In this document: in pieces, positions 56,118 through 64,000 of the stretch
Numbering within the stretch: position 1 is the stretch's first letter
Layout: the number at the start of each line of letters is the position of its first letter
Source of the DNA: Photobacterium sanctipauli
GTDB lineage: Bacteria; Pseudomonadota; Gammaproteobacteria; Enterobacterales; Vibrionaceae
Direction of reading: 5' to 3'
DNA: 64,000 nt
Assembly: GCF_003026495.1 (NCBI RefSeq)
Contig: NZ_PYMA01000002.1
Coordinates: 62,001-126,000 of the forward strand
Translations under genes and position numbers: made by a program
Notes under the pieces: model-generated
Told to the model about the DNA's origin: nothing
The model's input: the letters and a program-made list of their open reading frames with translations, nothing else
The model's database searches: none

Positions 56118-57572
56118 ATGGAGAGCAAAACAAGACAGCGTCAAGTCTTGATGGTTGAAGATACCGCCTCAGTTGCGGCGTTGTACAAGTCATACCTAAA
56201 CCCACTAGGTGTGTCGGTCACTATTGTCGGGACCGGCACCGAGGCGTTGGCATTTGTAAAAGATATCACCCCAGATCTAATCTTGTTGGATTTACGCCTG
56301 CCGGATATGACAGGTATGCAGGTGCTAGAAGCCGTCAGGCGAGATCATGGCAATATCCCTGTGGTGATCATGACGGCACACGGCTCGATTGATGTCGCGG
56401 TTGAAGCGATGCGCTATGGAGCCCAAGACTTCTTGATCAAACCTTGTGAGGCAGACCGGCTACGTGTCACTGTCAATAATGCGCTGAAAGAAGAAGAGAA
56501 ATCGCCACAAGAGAAAAAGTCTTCCAAACAAGCTGGCGCGCAATATCAAGGCTTTATTGGTAATAGCTTACCGATGCAGGCGGTTTATCGTGTTATTGAG
56601 TCTGCGGCATCGAGTAAGGCAACGGTCTTTATTACCGGTGAAAGTGGTACCGGTAAAGAGGTATGTGCTGAAGCAGTCCATGCGGCAAGCCCTAGAAACG
56701 ATAAGCCTTTCGTGGCCTTAAACTGTGCCGCCATTCCTAAAGAGTTGATAGAAAGTGAGTTATTTGGCCATGTAAAAGGCGCCTTTACAGGTGCGTCGAC
56801 AGAACGCCAAGGGGCGGTCGAGCTTGCCAATAACGGTACCCTTTTCCTCGATGAGCTTTGCGAGATGGATCTCGACTTGCAAAGCAAGCTGCTTCGATTC
56901 ATTCAAACAGGGACTTACCAGAAAGTAGGCTCATCGAAAACCAGTACAGTCGATGTGAGGTTTGTCTGTGCGACTAACCGTAACCCGTGGCTAGAAGTGC
57001 AAGAAGGCCGTTTTCGGGAAGATTTGTATTACCGTTTGCATGTAATTCCGGTTTCATTGCCACCTCTTCGTGATCGCGGCGATGATGTACTTGAAATTGC
57101 CCATGCACTGTTGGCTCTTATGTCAGTTGAGGAAGGCAAAAATTTCAGCCGTTTCTCTCCAGAAGTGATAAGGCTCTTCAAAGCGTATCATTGGCAGGGA
57201 AATGTTCGTGAGCTGCAGAACGTAATTCGAAATATCGTGGTGCTAAACGAAGGCGAAGAAGTTACATTGCAGATGGTGCCGCCGCCAATCAATAATGGTG
57301 GCGTCAAAATTGCATCTACTTCAAGCATTGCATCTACTTCACATATGGCAGCCGAGGCACCTGTTCAACCTGAGGTGCAAACAGCGACAAGTAGTGTTAG
57401 CCAAATCGTAAGCAAGTCACAGATTGAACCGCTTTGGATTGTAGAGAAACGGGCAATTGAAGCGGCGATTGATGCTTGCGATGGCAACATTCCGCGAGCG
57501 GCGGGTTTATTGGAAGTAAGCCCATCCACGATTTATAGAAAATTACAAACCTGGCAGGAAGCACAGGGTTAA
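56118..57572 (+). CDS. luxO: Quorum-sensing sigma-54 activator LuxO
   Basis: NtrC-type response regulator, 484 residues. Receiver domain ~8-125 with phospho-acceptor D58 in [16 protein letters not shown]+ domain ~145-380 with Walker A GESGTGKE and the sigma-54 contact loop GAFTGA; C-terminal helix-turn-helix in [20 protein letters not shown] Ser/Thr/Ala-rich linker (~395-435) precedes the HTH. Phosphorylated by LuxU at low cell density, it activates qrr. Strong ribosome-binding site GGAGGGG. luxU follows after 18 bp. Confidence 0.97.
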   Translation: MESKTRQRQVLMVEDTASVAALYKSYLNPLGVSVTIVGTGTEALAFVKDITPDLILLDLRLPDMTGMQVLEAVRRDHGNIPVVIMTAHGSIDVAVEAMRYGAQDFLIKPCEADRLRVTVNNALKEEEKSPQEKKSSKQAGAQYQGFIGNSLPMQAVYRVIESAASSKATVFITGESGTGKEVCAEAVHAASPRNDKPFVALNCAAIPKELIESELFGHVKGAFTGASTERQGAVELANNGTLFLDELCEMDLDLQSKLLRFIQTGTYQKVGSSKTSTVDVRFVCATNRNPWLEVQEGRFREDLYYRLHVIPVSLPPLRDRGDDVLEIAHALLALMSVEEGKNFSRFSPEVIRLFKAYHWQGNVRELQNVIRNIVVLNEGEEVTLQMVPPPINNGGVKIASTSSIASTSHMAAEAPVQPEVQTATSSVSQIVSKSQIEPLWIVEKRAIEAAIDACDGNIPRAAGLLEVSPSTIYRKLQTWQEAQG

Positions 57573-57590
57573 TTGTAGGGAGAGTATTGA

Positions 57591-57950
57591 ATGGCTACAG
57601 GTATTAATGTAGAAACAATCAAGCGTATGGCTGATGAAGTTGGTCATGATACTTTAACGTTACTTTTAACCGTTTTTAGTGACGAGTTAGAGCAGTATTT
57701 CCGTCAGCTTTCTGATCAGCCTACTGCGGGGCAGGTACGTGAAATTAGCCACGCAATTAAAAGCAGTGCCGCGAGTTTTGGGGCCGACGAATTGGCATTG
57801 ATGGCGCAGGAATGTGAATCTCGTGTTCGCCAAGGGCAGGAAGATTGGATGCACGACCACCTGCCTGAGTTTAGGCAGCTGGTCGAGGGAATGGCGGTGG
57901 AATATAAGCGCTTAGCGAGCCTCGACAATCCGATCAATAGCTTGCTTTAG
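57591..57950 (+). CDS. luxU: Quorum-sensing phosphotransferase LuxU
   Basis: Hpt-domain protein of 119 residues passing phosphate between the LuxN/LuxQ/CqsS-type hybrid kinases and LuxO. Phospho-acceptor H54 in ISHAIKSSAASFGADEL. It is co-transcribed with luxO. Its 3' end overlaps the convergent ybhK coding region by 39 bp. Confidence 0.95.
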   Translation: MATGINVETIKRMADEVGHDTLTLLLTVFSDELEQYFRQLSDQPTAGQVREISHAIKSSAASFGADELALMAQECESRVRQGQEDWMHDHLPEFRQLVEGMAVEYKRLASLDNPINSLL

Positions 57951-58817
57951 TTTATCGCGGTCATGTCGCCACTCATGGTTGTTTGATGCGAGATCTTCCA
58001 CACACTGGTCGTATTTCGCATCAAGCAGTTCAAGCTTTTTATCCGTTAAGATTTTGTCTACCTGACGCCCACCCATCGAGCGCTCGCACCAATGCAGCAT
58101 CTGCTCCAGTGACATCATGCCGGCAGGCCCTTTTTCTTTATCCAGGTTGGTAATGAAGACGATTGTGGCTTGGCTCTTCTTGAGTGCCAGCTCGACTTCT
58201 TTCAGTAGCAATACCGGCATAACACTGGTCAGAAAGCTACCCGGGCCCAGTAAAATCACGTCAGCGTCATTGATAGCGCTGACCGCCTCCTTGGTGGCAG
58301 GCACTGCAGGTTCGACGTAGAGCCTTTGCGGGATCTCGCCTAGCTCATCGACACTGGTTTCACCACAGATGATCTCACCTGTTGGCGTCATTGCCGATAG
58401 ATCGGCTGGGTGTTCCGACATCGGCACAATCTGGGTTTTCACCTTCAGCATGTCACGGATCAGGTTGATGGCATCCAGTGGTCGAATCGATAGATTATCC
58501 AACGCCTTTAGCATTAGATTGCCAAGGTTGTGGCCGTCCAGTTCGCCATTGCCACGAAAGCGATATTCGAAAATCATCGAGCCGACTGAAGGCTCGGTAA
58601 TTAACTGGTTTAGGCAGTTACGCATATCCCCCCAAGCGATACCGCCTTGGCAAGCCCGGATACGTCCCGTCGAGCCGCCGTTGTCTGTTGTCGTGACGAT
58701 ACCTGTCACATCTTCACCGTAATCAGAAAGCGCGGATAAGATACGCCCAAGTCCATGTCCGCCACCAATGGCGACAATTTTTGGCGTAGTAGAAGTGAGG
58801 GAGGTCGTGTTTGACAT
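57912..58817 (-). CDS. ybhK: YvcK/YbhK family protein (gluconeogenesis factor-like)
   Basis: CofD-like fold protein of 301 residues; B. subtilis YvcK binds UDP-sugars and is needed on gluconeogenic carbon sources. Seen: VAIGGGHGLGRILSAL at the N-terminus, VTTTDNGGSTGRIR, AWGDMRNCLNQL, DGHNLGNLML and VILLGPGSFLTSVMPVLL. It is not a biosynthetic CofD as far as the context shows. In E. coli ybhK also lies beside moaA. Convergent with luxU. Confidence 0.93.
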   Translation of the reverse strand: MSNTTSLTSTTPKIVAIGGGHGLGRILSALSDYGEDVTGIVTTTDNGGSTGRIRACQGGIAWGDMRNCLNQLITEPSVGSMIFEYRFRGNGELDGHNLGNLMLKALDNLSIRPLDAINLIRDMLKVKTQIVPMSEHPADLSAMTPTGEIICGETSVDELGEIPQRLYVEPAVPATKEAVSAINDADVILLGPGSFLTSVMPVLLLKEVELALKKSQATIVFITNLDKEKGPAGMMSLEQMLHWCERSMGGRQVDKILTDKKLELLDAKYDQCVEDLASNNHEWRHDRDKLKQAIDRIVEAR

Positions 58818-59030
58818 GAGTTGCTCGACGTTTACATAGGAATAACTGTGAGCAGTGTACTTTTTTCTGCGGTATGAATACAGGTGATTGCTTGAAGCTG
58901 ATAGCTATATCACAGTTGGGGATACCTGCGAGGCAAGATGGACACAGCAACCAAGGCTATCAAGGCAGGGCACCTGCGTTGTCGCCCTCCCAGAGCAAAG
59001 AGGGCACAAATGACAACATGATGGTATGAG

Positions 59031-59606
59031 CTAGTGATTTTTCTGCATGATGCTCATTAGGTAGTCATAGGTATCGTAGCAGTTAGGCGTGTTGAGCAGT
59101 GCCTGTTTTTCGCTAGCGGGTACCGGCAGAAGTTCGAGCCAACGCTGGCACAACCAACTCAAGTTGCTAAATTGTTTTTCTTGGTGGAGCCCATTGAGTT
59201 CCGGGTGCTTTTTGAACATGATTTTGAGCTTGTCGGCAAGTACTTGTTGGTCCGAGCTGACTTTGGTTTCTGGCCATAGCGGAATAGGCTGGCAGTCGCC
59301 AATAAATACACCGTCGTCATTGCGTTCAAGGCTGTCGATACGGAAGTTTTCATGGCCTGCGACCGTGACCACCAAGGTGCCATCATTTGTCGAGGTGTCA
59401 AAATCTTCGACAGTCACTCGGGTACCAATATGGAAGAAGTGGTGCCCATGCTCGCCTTCGTCAAACATGCATACCCCAAAACCGTTCTCATTTTTGAGTG
59501 CGGCTTTGAACGCCTCCATTTGTGGGCCAGGAGAAATACGTAGTGGGATTTTTCCGCCAGGAAGAATGTGACGCTTTTGGAAAATTAGCGGTATGTACTG
59601 TTTCAT
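59031..59606 (-). CDS. LON substrate-binding-domain protein
   Basis: 191 residues, with only the N-terminal substrate-binding (LON/PUA-like) domain of Lon proteases: YIPLIFQKRHILPGGKIPLRI at the start, FHIGTRVTVEDF, and a helical C-terminal end (WLCQRWLELLPVPASEKQAL). There is no AAA or protease domain. Such stand-alone LON proteins are widespread in gamma-proteobacteria; an adaptor or substrate-recognition role is an inference. Monocistronic. Confidence 0.88.
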   Translation of the reverse strand: MKQYIPLIFQKRHILPGGKIPLRISPGPQMEAFKAALKNENGFGVCMFDEGEHGHHFFHIGTRVTVEDFDTSTNDGTLVVTVAGHENFRIDSLERNDDGVFIGDCQPIPLWPETKVSSDQQVLADKLKIMFKKHPELNGLHQEKQFSNLSWLCQRWLELLPVPASEKQALLNTPNCYDTYDYLMSIMQKNH

Positions 59607-59762
59607 AGTCTGCTCCGGCTATCAATTGTTGTCAGGTAATATGGACATTGCAAATGTGATGCCGGATTGTCATACCGCTATTTATATGGTGTGATTTATC
59701 ATCCCTGCCGACTTTTTAGCATAATGCAATAAATGGCTTATACATTATGTGCAAAATGCAAT

Positions 59763-59990
59763 TCATTTTTGATTTGCAATGATCTTCATTGCGTTGTCAC
59801 TGGGTAGCAGTTCGAGGTGGCTTTGCTCATCAAAGTACCAACCTTTGATTAGCCCCTTGTCCTGCATATCAGTAAAACCATCAATGACGGTTTGTGCTTG
59901 CTTTCGGGCCGTACTTGCATCAAGCCCTTCCTCACGTTGTAGATAGAGCGCAATATCCTCAACCGTGGCGGATTCGATTATATTGGACAT
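59763..59990 (-). CDS. Small protein of unknown function
   Basis: 74 residues from the ATG preceded by GAGGATATT. The frame is open 41 codons further upstream, but that part has no clear start. The product is helical and acidic at the start (SATVEDIALYLQREEGLDAS), then TVIDGFTDMQDKGLIKGWYF and a basic tail. No signal peptide or membrane segment. I do not recognise a family. It lies between the LON-domain gene and the divergent moa operon. Confidence 0.65.
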   Translation of the reverse strand: MSNIIESATVEDIALYLQREEGLDASTARKQAQTVIDGFTDMQDKGLIKGWYFDEQSHLELLPSDNAMKIIANQK

Positions 59991-60177
59991 AATATCCTCA
60001 CTTTTTGTAAGAAAATCTTCCTGTATTCCCTTTAGTAGTATTGTCGTGAAATGCCCCGAAAGGTAGAATGCAGCACGTTTTTTTTCAGATGATTTGCCCC
60101 TTAGGTCATTCATCTGATACTTTTATAACTATTACTGCTATTGTGTCTTGTTTGGATCAACCCCCTTTGCACAATTG

Positions 60178-60303
60178 CCATAACTCCGAGCTCAGATCAC
60201 TAAGTGCCTTCTAGAAGTGAAGCATAAGTGCTCTAAGACAGTGACAGGTTGTCACCAGGGTCGATAAAGAAATGCATCGGCCTCCCGTATTTGGAAAGGT
60301 GTT
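60178..60303 (+). ncRNA. Molybdenum cofactor (Moco) riboswitch upstream of moaA
   Basis: The leader has the blocks of the Moco RNA motif: AACTCCGAGCTCAG near the start, a variable hairpin (GTGACAGGTTGTCAC), and the 3' block CGGCCTCCCGTATTTGGAAA followed by GGTGTTCC directly at the moaA start, as in E. coli moaA. The GGAAAGG part is also the ribosome-binding site, so ligand binding would block translation. Ends are approximate. Confidence 0.8.
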
Positions 60304-60305
60304 CC

Positions 60306-61295
60306 GTGGCGAAACAATTTGAAGATACCTATCATCGCAAGTTTTATTACTTGCGATTGTCAGTTACAGATGTCTGTAACTTTAAATGCACATATTGCCT
60401 GCCGGATGGCTACCATCCTACAGAGAAGAAGAAGCCTTCTTTTTTGACGCTTGAGGAAATCCAGCGTGTGACTGGCGCGTTTGCTGAATGTGGTACCACG
60501 AAAGTGCGTATTACAGGCGGCGAGCCAAGTTTGCGCCGCGATTTTACCGATATCATCCGTACTGTTGCCGATCAGCCTGGGATCACCAAGGTCGCGACCA
60601 CGACTAACGGTTATCGTATGGCTAAGCATGTCAAAGATTGGCGTGATGCAGGTTTAACCCACATCAATGTGAGTGTCGATAGCCTTGATCCTAAGATGTT
60701 TTACCAAATCACTGGTGAGAACATGTTTAATCAGGTCATGGATGGCATTGATGCGGCGTTCGATGCCGGCTTTGAGCAAGTGAAAGTGAACACGGTCTTG
60801 CTCAAAGATCTCAACTCTCAGCAACTCCCGCAATTCCTAGCCTGGATTAAAGATCGTCCCATTCAGTTGCGCTTTATCGAGTTGATGCAGACTGGTGAGA
60901 TGGATGAGCTATTTAACAACCATCATGTTTCCGGTGTTAGCATCCGTAATTACTTGATTGCCAATGGCTGGTTGTTGAAAATCAAGAGCAACAACGACGG
61001 TCCCGCACAAGTTTTCTGCCACCCAGATTACCAAGGGGAGATCGGGCTGATCATGCCTTACGAAAAAGATTTTTGTAAGAGCTGCAATCGCCTTCGTGTC
61101 TCAGCAAAAGGCAAGTTGCATCTATGCCTGTTTGGCGATCACGGTGTCGATTTACGTGATTTGCTACAGCAAGACGATCAGCGTGATGCGCTTATTGCCC
61201 GTATTCAAGGTGGGTTGCAAGAGAAGGCAGTCAGCCACTTCCTCGATCAGGGGAATACCGGCATGACACCGAACTTGGCATCAATTGGCGGCTAG
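60306..61295 (+). CDS. moaA: GTP 3',8-cyclase
   Basis: Radical-SAM enzyme for the first step of molybdopterin synthesis; 329 residues. SAM cluster C24-X3-C28-X2-C31 in [12 protein letters not shown]-terminal cluster [18 protein letters not shown], and the essential C-terminal Gly-Gly. The start is GTG: it gives [18 protein letters not shown], aligned with E. coli MoaA, and sits right after the riboswitch ribosome-binding site. An in-frame ATG 19 codons earlier lies inside the riboswitch and is not the start. Confidence 0.95.
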   Translation: MAKQFEDTYHRKFYYLRLSVTDVCNFKCTYCLPDGYHPTEKKKPSFLTLEEIQRVTGAFAECGTTKVRITGGEPSLRRDFTDIIRTVADQPGITKVATTTNGYRMAKHVKDWRDAGLTHINVSVDSLDPKMFYQITGENMFNQVMDGIDAAFDAGFEQVKVNTVLLKDLNSQQLPQFLAWIKDRPIQLRFIELMQTGEMDELFNNHHVSGVSIRNYLIANGWLLKIKSNNDGPAQVFCHPDYQGEIGLIMPYEKDFCKSCNRLRVSAKGKLHLCLFGDHGVDLRDLLQQDDQRDALIARIQGGLQEKAVSHFLDQGNTGMTPNLASIGG

Positions 61296-61343
61296 GCCGC
61301 CATCTCACATCAAATTTAATTTTTCTGTTTGGATTTATAACGG

Positions 61344-61823
61344 ATGAACCAATTTACCCATATCAATGCTTCTGGTGAAGCAAACATGGTTGACGTGTCT
61401 GCGAAAGCTGAAACTGTTCGTGAAGCACGTGCCGAGGCATTTGTTCACATGGCGCCAGAGACTTTGGCACTGATTGTGTCAGGCAAGCATCACAAAGGTG
61501 ACGTGTTTGCGACGGCCCGTATTGCTGGTATTCAGGCGGCGAAGAAAACATGGGACTTGATCCCGCTATGCCACCCTTTGCTGTTGTCTAAAGTTGAAGT
61601 TCAGCTGGAAGCGATCGAAGCTGAAAATATGGTGCGCATCGAATCGTGCTGTAAGCTTGCGGGCAAAACCGGTGTAGAAATGGAAGCCCTAACGGCGGCG
61701 TCAGTGGCTGCACTGACTATTTACGATATGTGTAAAGCGGTACAAAAAGACATGGTGATTGGGCAAGTTCGCTTGCTAGAGAAAACGGGCGGTAAGTCTG
61801 GTCACTTTAAGGTGGAATCATGA
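61344..61823 (+). CDS. moaC: Cyclic pyranopterin monophosphate synthase
   Basis: Second enzyme of molybdopterin synthesis, working with MoaA to make cPMP; 159 residues. Conserved [14 protein letters not shown] and [22 protein letters not shown], with catalytic Lys and Asp in the latter part. It follows moaA by 48 bp with no moaB in between, unlike E. coli and V. cholerae. It overlaps moaD by ATGA. Confidence 0.96.
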   Translation: MNQFTHINASGEANMVDVSAKAETVREARAEAFVHMAPETLALIVSGKHHKGDVFATARIAGIQAAKKTWDLIPLCHPLLLSKVEVQLEAIEAENMVRIESCCKLAGKTGVEMEALTAASVAALTIYDMCKAVQKDMVIGQVRLLEKTGGKSGHFKVES

Positions 61824-62065
61824 TTAACGTTTTATTTTTTGCTCAGGTAAAAGAGCTTGTGGGTGTCGATCGTCTAGAAGTTGAAGCTGAGTTCGCTACC
61901 GCGGAAGCACTGCGTAGCCACCTTGTTGAGCGTGGTGACAAGTGGCAGCTGGCGCTAGAGTCGGGCAAACTGCTGGTGGCAATCAACCAGACGATCAGCT
62001 CGCTGGACACCGAAATCAAAGATGGTGATGAAGTGGCTTTCTTCCCGCCTGTAACAGGGGGCTAA
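61820..62065 (+). CDS. moaD: Molybdopterin synthase small subunit
   Basis: Ubiquitin-fold sulfur carrier of 81 residues ending in the required Gly-Gly (FFPPVTGG), which is thiocarboxylated by MoeB. It starts in a 4-bp overlap with moaC, showing translational coupling, and is 2 bp from moaE. Confidence 0.96.
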   Translation: MINVLFFAQVKELVGVDRLEVEAEFATAEALRSHLVERGDKWQLALESGKLLVAINQTISSLDTEIKDGDEVAFFPPVTGG

Positions 62066-62067
62066 CC

Positions 62068-62514
62068 ATGATTTCAGTTCAGTTCGAAGACTTCTCGGTT
62101 GCGGATGAGTATGAACAGCTGGCCCAAGGAACCGATGCCGGTGCCGTGGTGACCTTCGTGGGTAAGGTCCGCGACTTTAACCAAGGTGATGCGGTAACAG
62201 GGTTATCGCTTGAGCACTATCCGGGCATGACGGAAAAGTCGCTGGCGGAAATCGTCGAACAAGCAACAGCCCGCTGGCCGCTGCTTAAAACCCGTGTTAT
62301 CCATCGTGTTGGCGACTTGGCATTGGGTGATCAAATTGTGTTTGTAGGTGTAACAAGTGCACACCGTGGCGCCGCGTTCGAGGCCTGTGAATTTATCATG
62401 GACTACTTGAAGACACGCGCGCCATTCTGGAAGAAAGAGCAAACCCCTGAGGAGTCACGCTGGGTTGATGCTCGCGAGACGGATACTTCAGCAGCCGATC
62501 GCTGGCACAAGTAA
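62068..62514 (+). CDS. moaE: Molybdopterin synthase catalytic subunit
   Basis: Converts cPMP to molybdopterin with sulfur from MoaD; 148 residues. Family stretches: GAVVTFVGKVRDFNQGD, LEHYPGMTEKSL, HRVGDLALGDQIVFVGVTSAHR, and the catalytic Lys region FWKKEQTPEESRWVDA. Last gene of the moa operon. Confidence 0.96.
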   Translation: MISVQFEDFSVADEYEQLAQGTDAGAVVTFVGKVRDFNQGDAVTGLSLEHYPGMTEKSLAEIVEQATARWPLLKTRVIHRVGDLALGDQIVFVGVTSAHRGAAFEACEFIMDYLKTRAPFWKKEQTPEESRWVDARETDTSAADRWHK

Positions 62515-62520
62515 TCGTTT

Positions 62521-62553
62521 AATAGCGCCTTCCTCGTAGAGGCGCTATTCTTT
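62521..62553 (+). terminator. Terminator of the moa operon
   Basis: AATAGCGCCT and AGGCGCTATT form a perfect 10-bp stem with a 9-nt loop, followed by CTTTCC, which is already the edge of the heptamer repeat. Confidence 0.8.
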
Positions 62554-62607
62554 CCTGCTTCCTGCTTCCTGCTTCCTGCTTCCTGCTTCCTGCTTCCTGC
62601 TTCCTGC
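62552..62607. repeat. Tandem heptanucleotide repeat (TTCCTGC)x8
   Basis: Eight perfect copies of the 7-bp unit in 56 bp, directly after the moaE terminator and about 145 bp upstream of the next gene. It is non-coding. The copy number is probably variable between strains. Confidence 0.95.
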
Positions 62608-62751
62608 ATAATCTTTCTTAAATATTCAGGTGTTCATTCCTGATGAGCTGTGCTACTTTCAAATTAAAGGTATAAATAACCATTAAAAGTGAATGGTTAT
62701 TGTTTTTTGTGGCGTAGGATCGCCAGGGCTAAGCTGCTAAGGAGGGCGCTT

Positions 62752-63288
62752 ATGATTAGGAGTGATCGCTTGCTCTATGAATTAGAGCCGGATGGTTTTG
62801 GTGCGAGAAACTGCGAACCGTGGGCGCAGTGGCGACTCAAGGCCAAGCAAGCCTTGCCCAATTTTCCCGATGATGTACTCAAACAATGGGTTTATCGCCA
62901 TTGGAAGGGAGTATTATGCAACTGGGGATGGTTGGATTTTCAGTCAATGCAGTTCTCGCTCGAAGAGTGGAGCTCGGAGCAAATTCAGTCAAAAATCCAG
63001 ACCCCCCATCAAGAAGTGGTCGATAAGCTGTCGAGTCGGATGCAGAACCCAATTTATCAAAGAAGCTGGCTGGTACAGGCAATGCAGGAAACAGGGACTT
63101 GGCCTGTTGCACCGATTGTACTTCATTATGAACGTGATATACCGATGATGAACGGCAAAGTGCTAAAGGCGAATTACAATTTGCTGGAGGGGCATCATCG
63201 CCTGGCTTACTTAAACCGCTTACTTGATGACGGCTTACCGGTACAGCCTTGCCATCAGGTGTGGGTGATTAGGATACCGCTGCATTAG
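62752..63288 (+). CDS. ParB/Srx-fold-like protein of unknown function
   Basis: 178 residues from the ATG preceded by AAGGAGG at a good distance; an earlier in-frame ATG at 62689 lacks such a site. The C-terminal motif YNLLEGHHRLAYLNRLLDDG resembles the ExHHR/GxHR motif of ParB- and sulfiredoxin-fold proteins. The N-terminal half (WAQWRLKAKQALPNFPDDVL, Trp-rich) has no recognisable domain. No signal peptide. Not a plasmid partition system: no parA nearby. Function unknown. Confidence 0.7.
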   Translation: MIRSDRLLYELEPDGFGARNCEPWAQWRLKAKQALPNFPDDVLKQWVYRHWKGVLCNWGWLDFQSMQFSLEEWSSEQIQSKIQTPHQEVVDKLSSRMQNPIYQRSWLVQAMQETGTWPVAPIVLHYERDIPMMNGKVLKANYNLLEGHHRLAYLNRLLDDGLPVQPCHQVWVIRIPLH

Positions 63289-63319
63289 TGGGCATGTGGT
63301 TTACCAAGCCGTTGGTGGG

Positions 63320-63718
63320 TTACTCAAACTTCGCCAACTGCTTGTAGCAACGCCTTTCCGCCGCATTCAATTCCATCATGATCAAATCGATATCATTCTG
63401 TTGCTGTTTCAGTTTCCGTTGTCTGGCCTGAACAGTATTTAGCATGGTTTGCAGCTGTTTTTTATTATTAGAATCAGCGTCATAAAGGTTAAATAGCTCT
63501 TGGATTTCCATCAGGCTAAAGCCTAGCCTTTTCCCGCGTAAAATCAGGATCAGCCGGGCTCGGTCTTGGCGCGAAAAAATACGGGTTTTGCCATGGCGTT
63601 TTGGCTTTAACAACCCCTGATCTTCGTAAAAGCGGATACTCCTGAGCGTGACATCAAACTCTTGAGCTAATTGAGAGATGGTATAGTTCTCGTCGTGTGA
63701 TAATGCTTTTGTTTCCAT
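63320..63718 (-). CDS. MerR family transcriptional regulator (LiuR-like)
   Basis: 132 residues from the ATG giving METKALSHDENYTISQLAQ; the frame is open 29 codons further upstream to another ATG (63805), so the start is uncertain. Winged-HTH SQLAQEFDVTLRSIRFYEDQG, then LILRGKRLGFSLMEIQELFNLYD and a coiled coil. The sequence is close to LiuR regulators of leucine/isovalerate catabolism in gamma-proteobacteria. No liu genes are in the window, so the target is unknown. Convergent with the ParB-like gene. Confidence 0.85.
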   Translation of the reverse strand: METKALSHDENYTISQLAQEFDVTLRSIRFYEDQGLLKPKRHGKTRIFSRQDRARLILILRGKRLGFSLMEIQELFNLYDADSNNKKQLQTMLNTVQARQRKLKQQQNDIDLIMMELNAAERRCYKQLAKFE

Positions 63719-63853
63719 CTTGGTATCCATTCCATTAGGCAACTGGTCGGCATTGGGTAAAGCCAGTGTGCGATCATCCCCTTGATCGCAAAAAGATGAT
63801 TCCATAGCCGTGATTGAATAACAAGTTTCTTGTTTTTGCTAAGGGCTTAATGC

Positions 63854-63884
63854 AAAAAAATTAGCCCCTCAAATGAGGGGCTAA
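63854..63884 (-). terminator. Terminator of the partial gene at the window end
   Basis: TTAGCCCCTC and GAGGGGCTAA make a perfect 10-bp stem with a 4-nt loop; on the minus strand a run of seven Ts follows. Confidence 0.88.
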
Positions 63885-63921
63885 TACATAACTCAACCGC
63901 GAAGGGCTTTATCGTTATTTC

Positions 63922-64000
63922 TTACTTACCGTCTTTGACTTTGCGCGACGGAGGCACGTAGCCATGACGGACGCGGGAAGGACTTGGACGTGAAAAACAA
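63922..64000 (-). CDS. C-terminal end of an unidentified protein (partial)
   Basis: An open minus-strand frame runs off the window and ends at a TAA about 40 bp before a strong terminator. The visible end is Arg/Pro/Lys-rich (SRPSPSRVRHGYVPPSRKVK and DGK). Only 25 residues are seen, so no family is assigned. The frame choice rests on the terminator and the absence of other stops. Confidence 0.45.
   Translation of the reverse strand, partial: CFSRPSPSRVRHGYVPPSRKVKDGK

Noticed and set aside
1..64000. Mobile elements, CRISPR arrays, toxin-antitoxin or defence islands, rRNA and tRNA genes
   Set aside because: None seen: no transposase or integrase motifs, no spaced direct repeats except the rsxC array and the heptamer, and gene content is typical of a core chromosome.

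Overview
The window is ordinary chromosomal DNA of a gamma-proteobacterium of the family Vibrionaceae, possibly Photobacterium, Grimontia or a close relative; genus cannot be fixed from this alone. The evidence is the vibrio-type order uvrB - qrr sRNA - luxO - luxU - ybhK - moa operon, the Na+-flagellar motor protein MotY next to rnt, a VolA-like lipase next to FadL, and rsxABCDGE followed by nth. I see no insertion sequence, integrase, prophage, CRISPR array, rRNA or tRNA.

Layout. 1-9.5 kb: 3' part of mnmH, topB, a GAF/GGDEF protein, a short-chain dehydrogenase, a small lipoprotein, and yejM-yejL divergent from yejK. 9.7-17.5 kb: an orphan membrane-anchored protein with two Hpt domains, then an anaerobic/nitrosative-stress block (YgbA-like protein behind a perfect FNR box, flavodoxin, NifJ, short class III-like Hcp with FNR- and NsrR-like sites). 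17.7-26.6 kb: M20 peptidase with YjiG/YjiH membrane proteins, asd, and an RND efflux pair. 27-36.6 kb: sodB, grxD, a BvgS-type hybrid kinase with a REC-TPR partner, a Na+/H+ antiporter-family protein, and a 2-Cys peroxiredoxin. 36.6-44.2 kb: VolA-like lipase and FadL, rnt, motY, two paralogous small secreted proteins, nth. 44.2-50.8 kb: the rsx electron-transport operon, whose rsxC carries a long, nearly perfect 138-bp repeat array. 50.8-53.7 kb: a regulatory-looking gap (inverted DnaA boxes, a perfect FNR box, a small ORF) and a UshA-like 5'-nucleotidase lipoprotein gene frameshifted in an A8 tract inside its signal peptide. 53.7-58.8 kb: uvrB, the Qrr small RNA on the opposite strand with sigma-54 promoter and LuxO site, luxO, luxU, ybhK. 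59-64 kb: LON-domain protein, a small unknown protein, a molybdenum-cofactor riboswitch, moaA-moaC-moaD-moaE (no moaB between), a heptanucleotide repeat, a ParB-like protein, a MerR regulator and a partial gene.

How the genes work together. LuxU, LuxO and Qrr form the end of the quorum-sensing phosphorelay: phospho-LuxO with sigma-54 should drive qrr. NifJ plus flavodoxin would move electrons from pyruvate oxidation; Hcp and the YgbA-like protein belong to NO/low-oxygen responses. VolA plus FadL take up fatty acids from lysophospholipids. Rsx pumps electrons to keep SoxR reduced or, as Rnf, couples ferredoxin/NADH to ion transport. MoaA/C/D/E make molybdopterin under control of the riboswitch.

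I did not find an obviously new multi-gene system. The best leads are the phase-variation-like frameshift in the ushA-type gene, the rsxC repeat expansion, the orphan double-Hpt membrane protein, the unassigned FNR and DnaA sites upstream of rsxA, and the sensor/REC-TPR pair without an output regulator. All motif calls are by eye.
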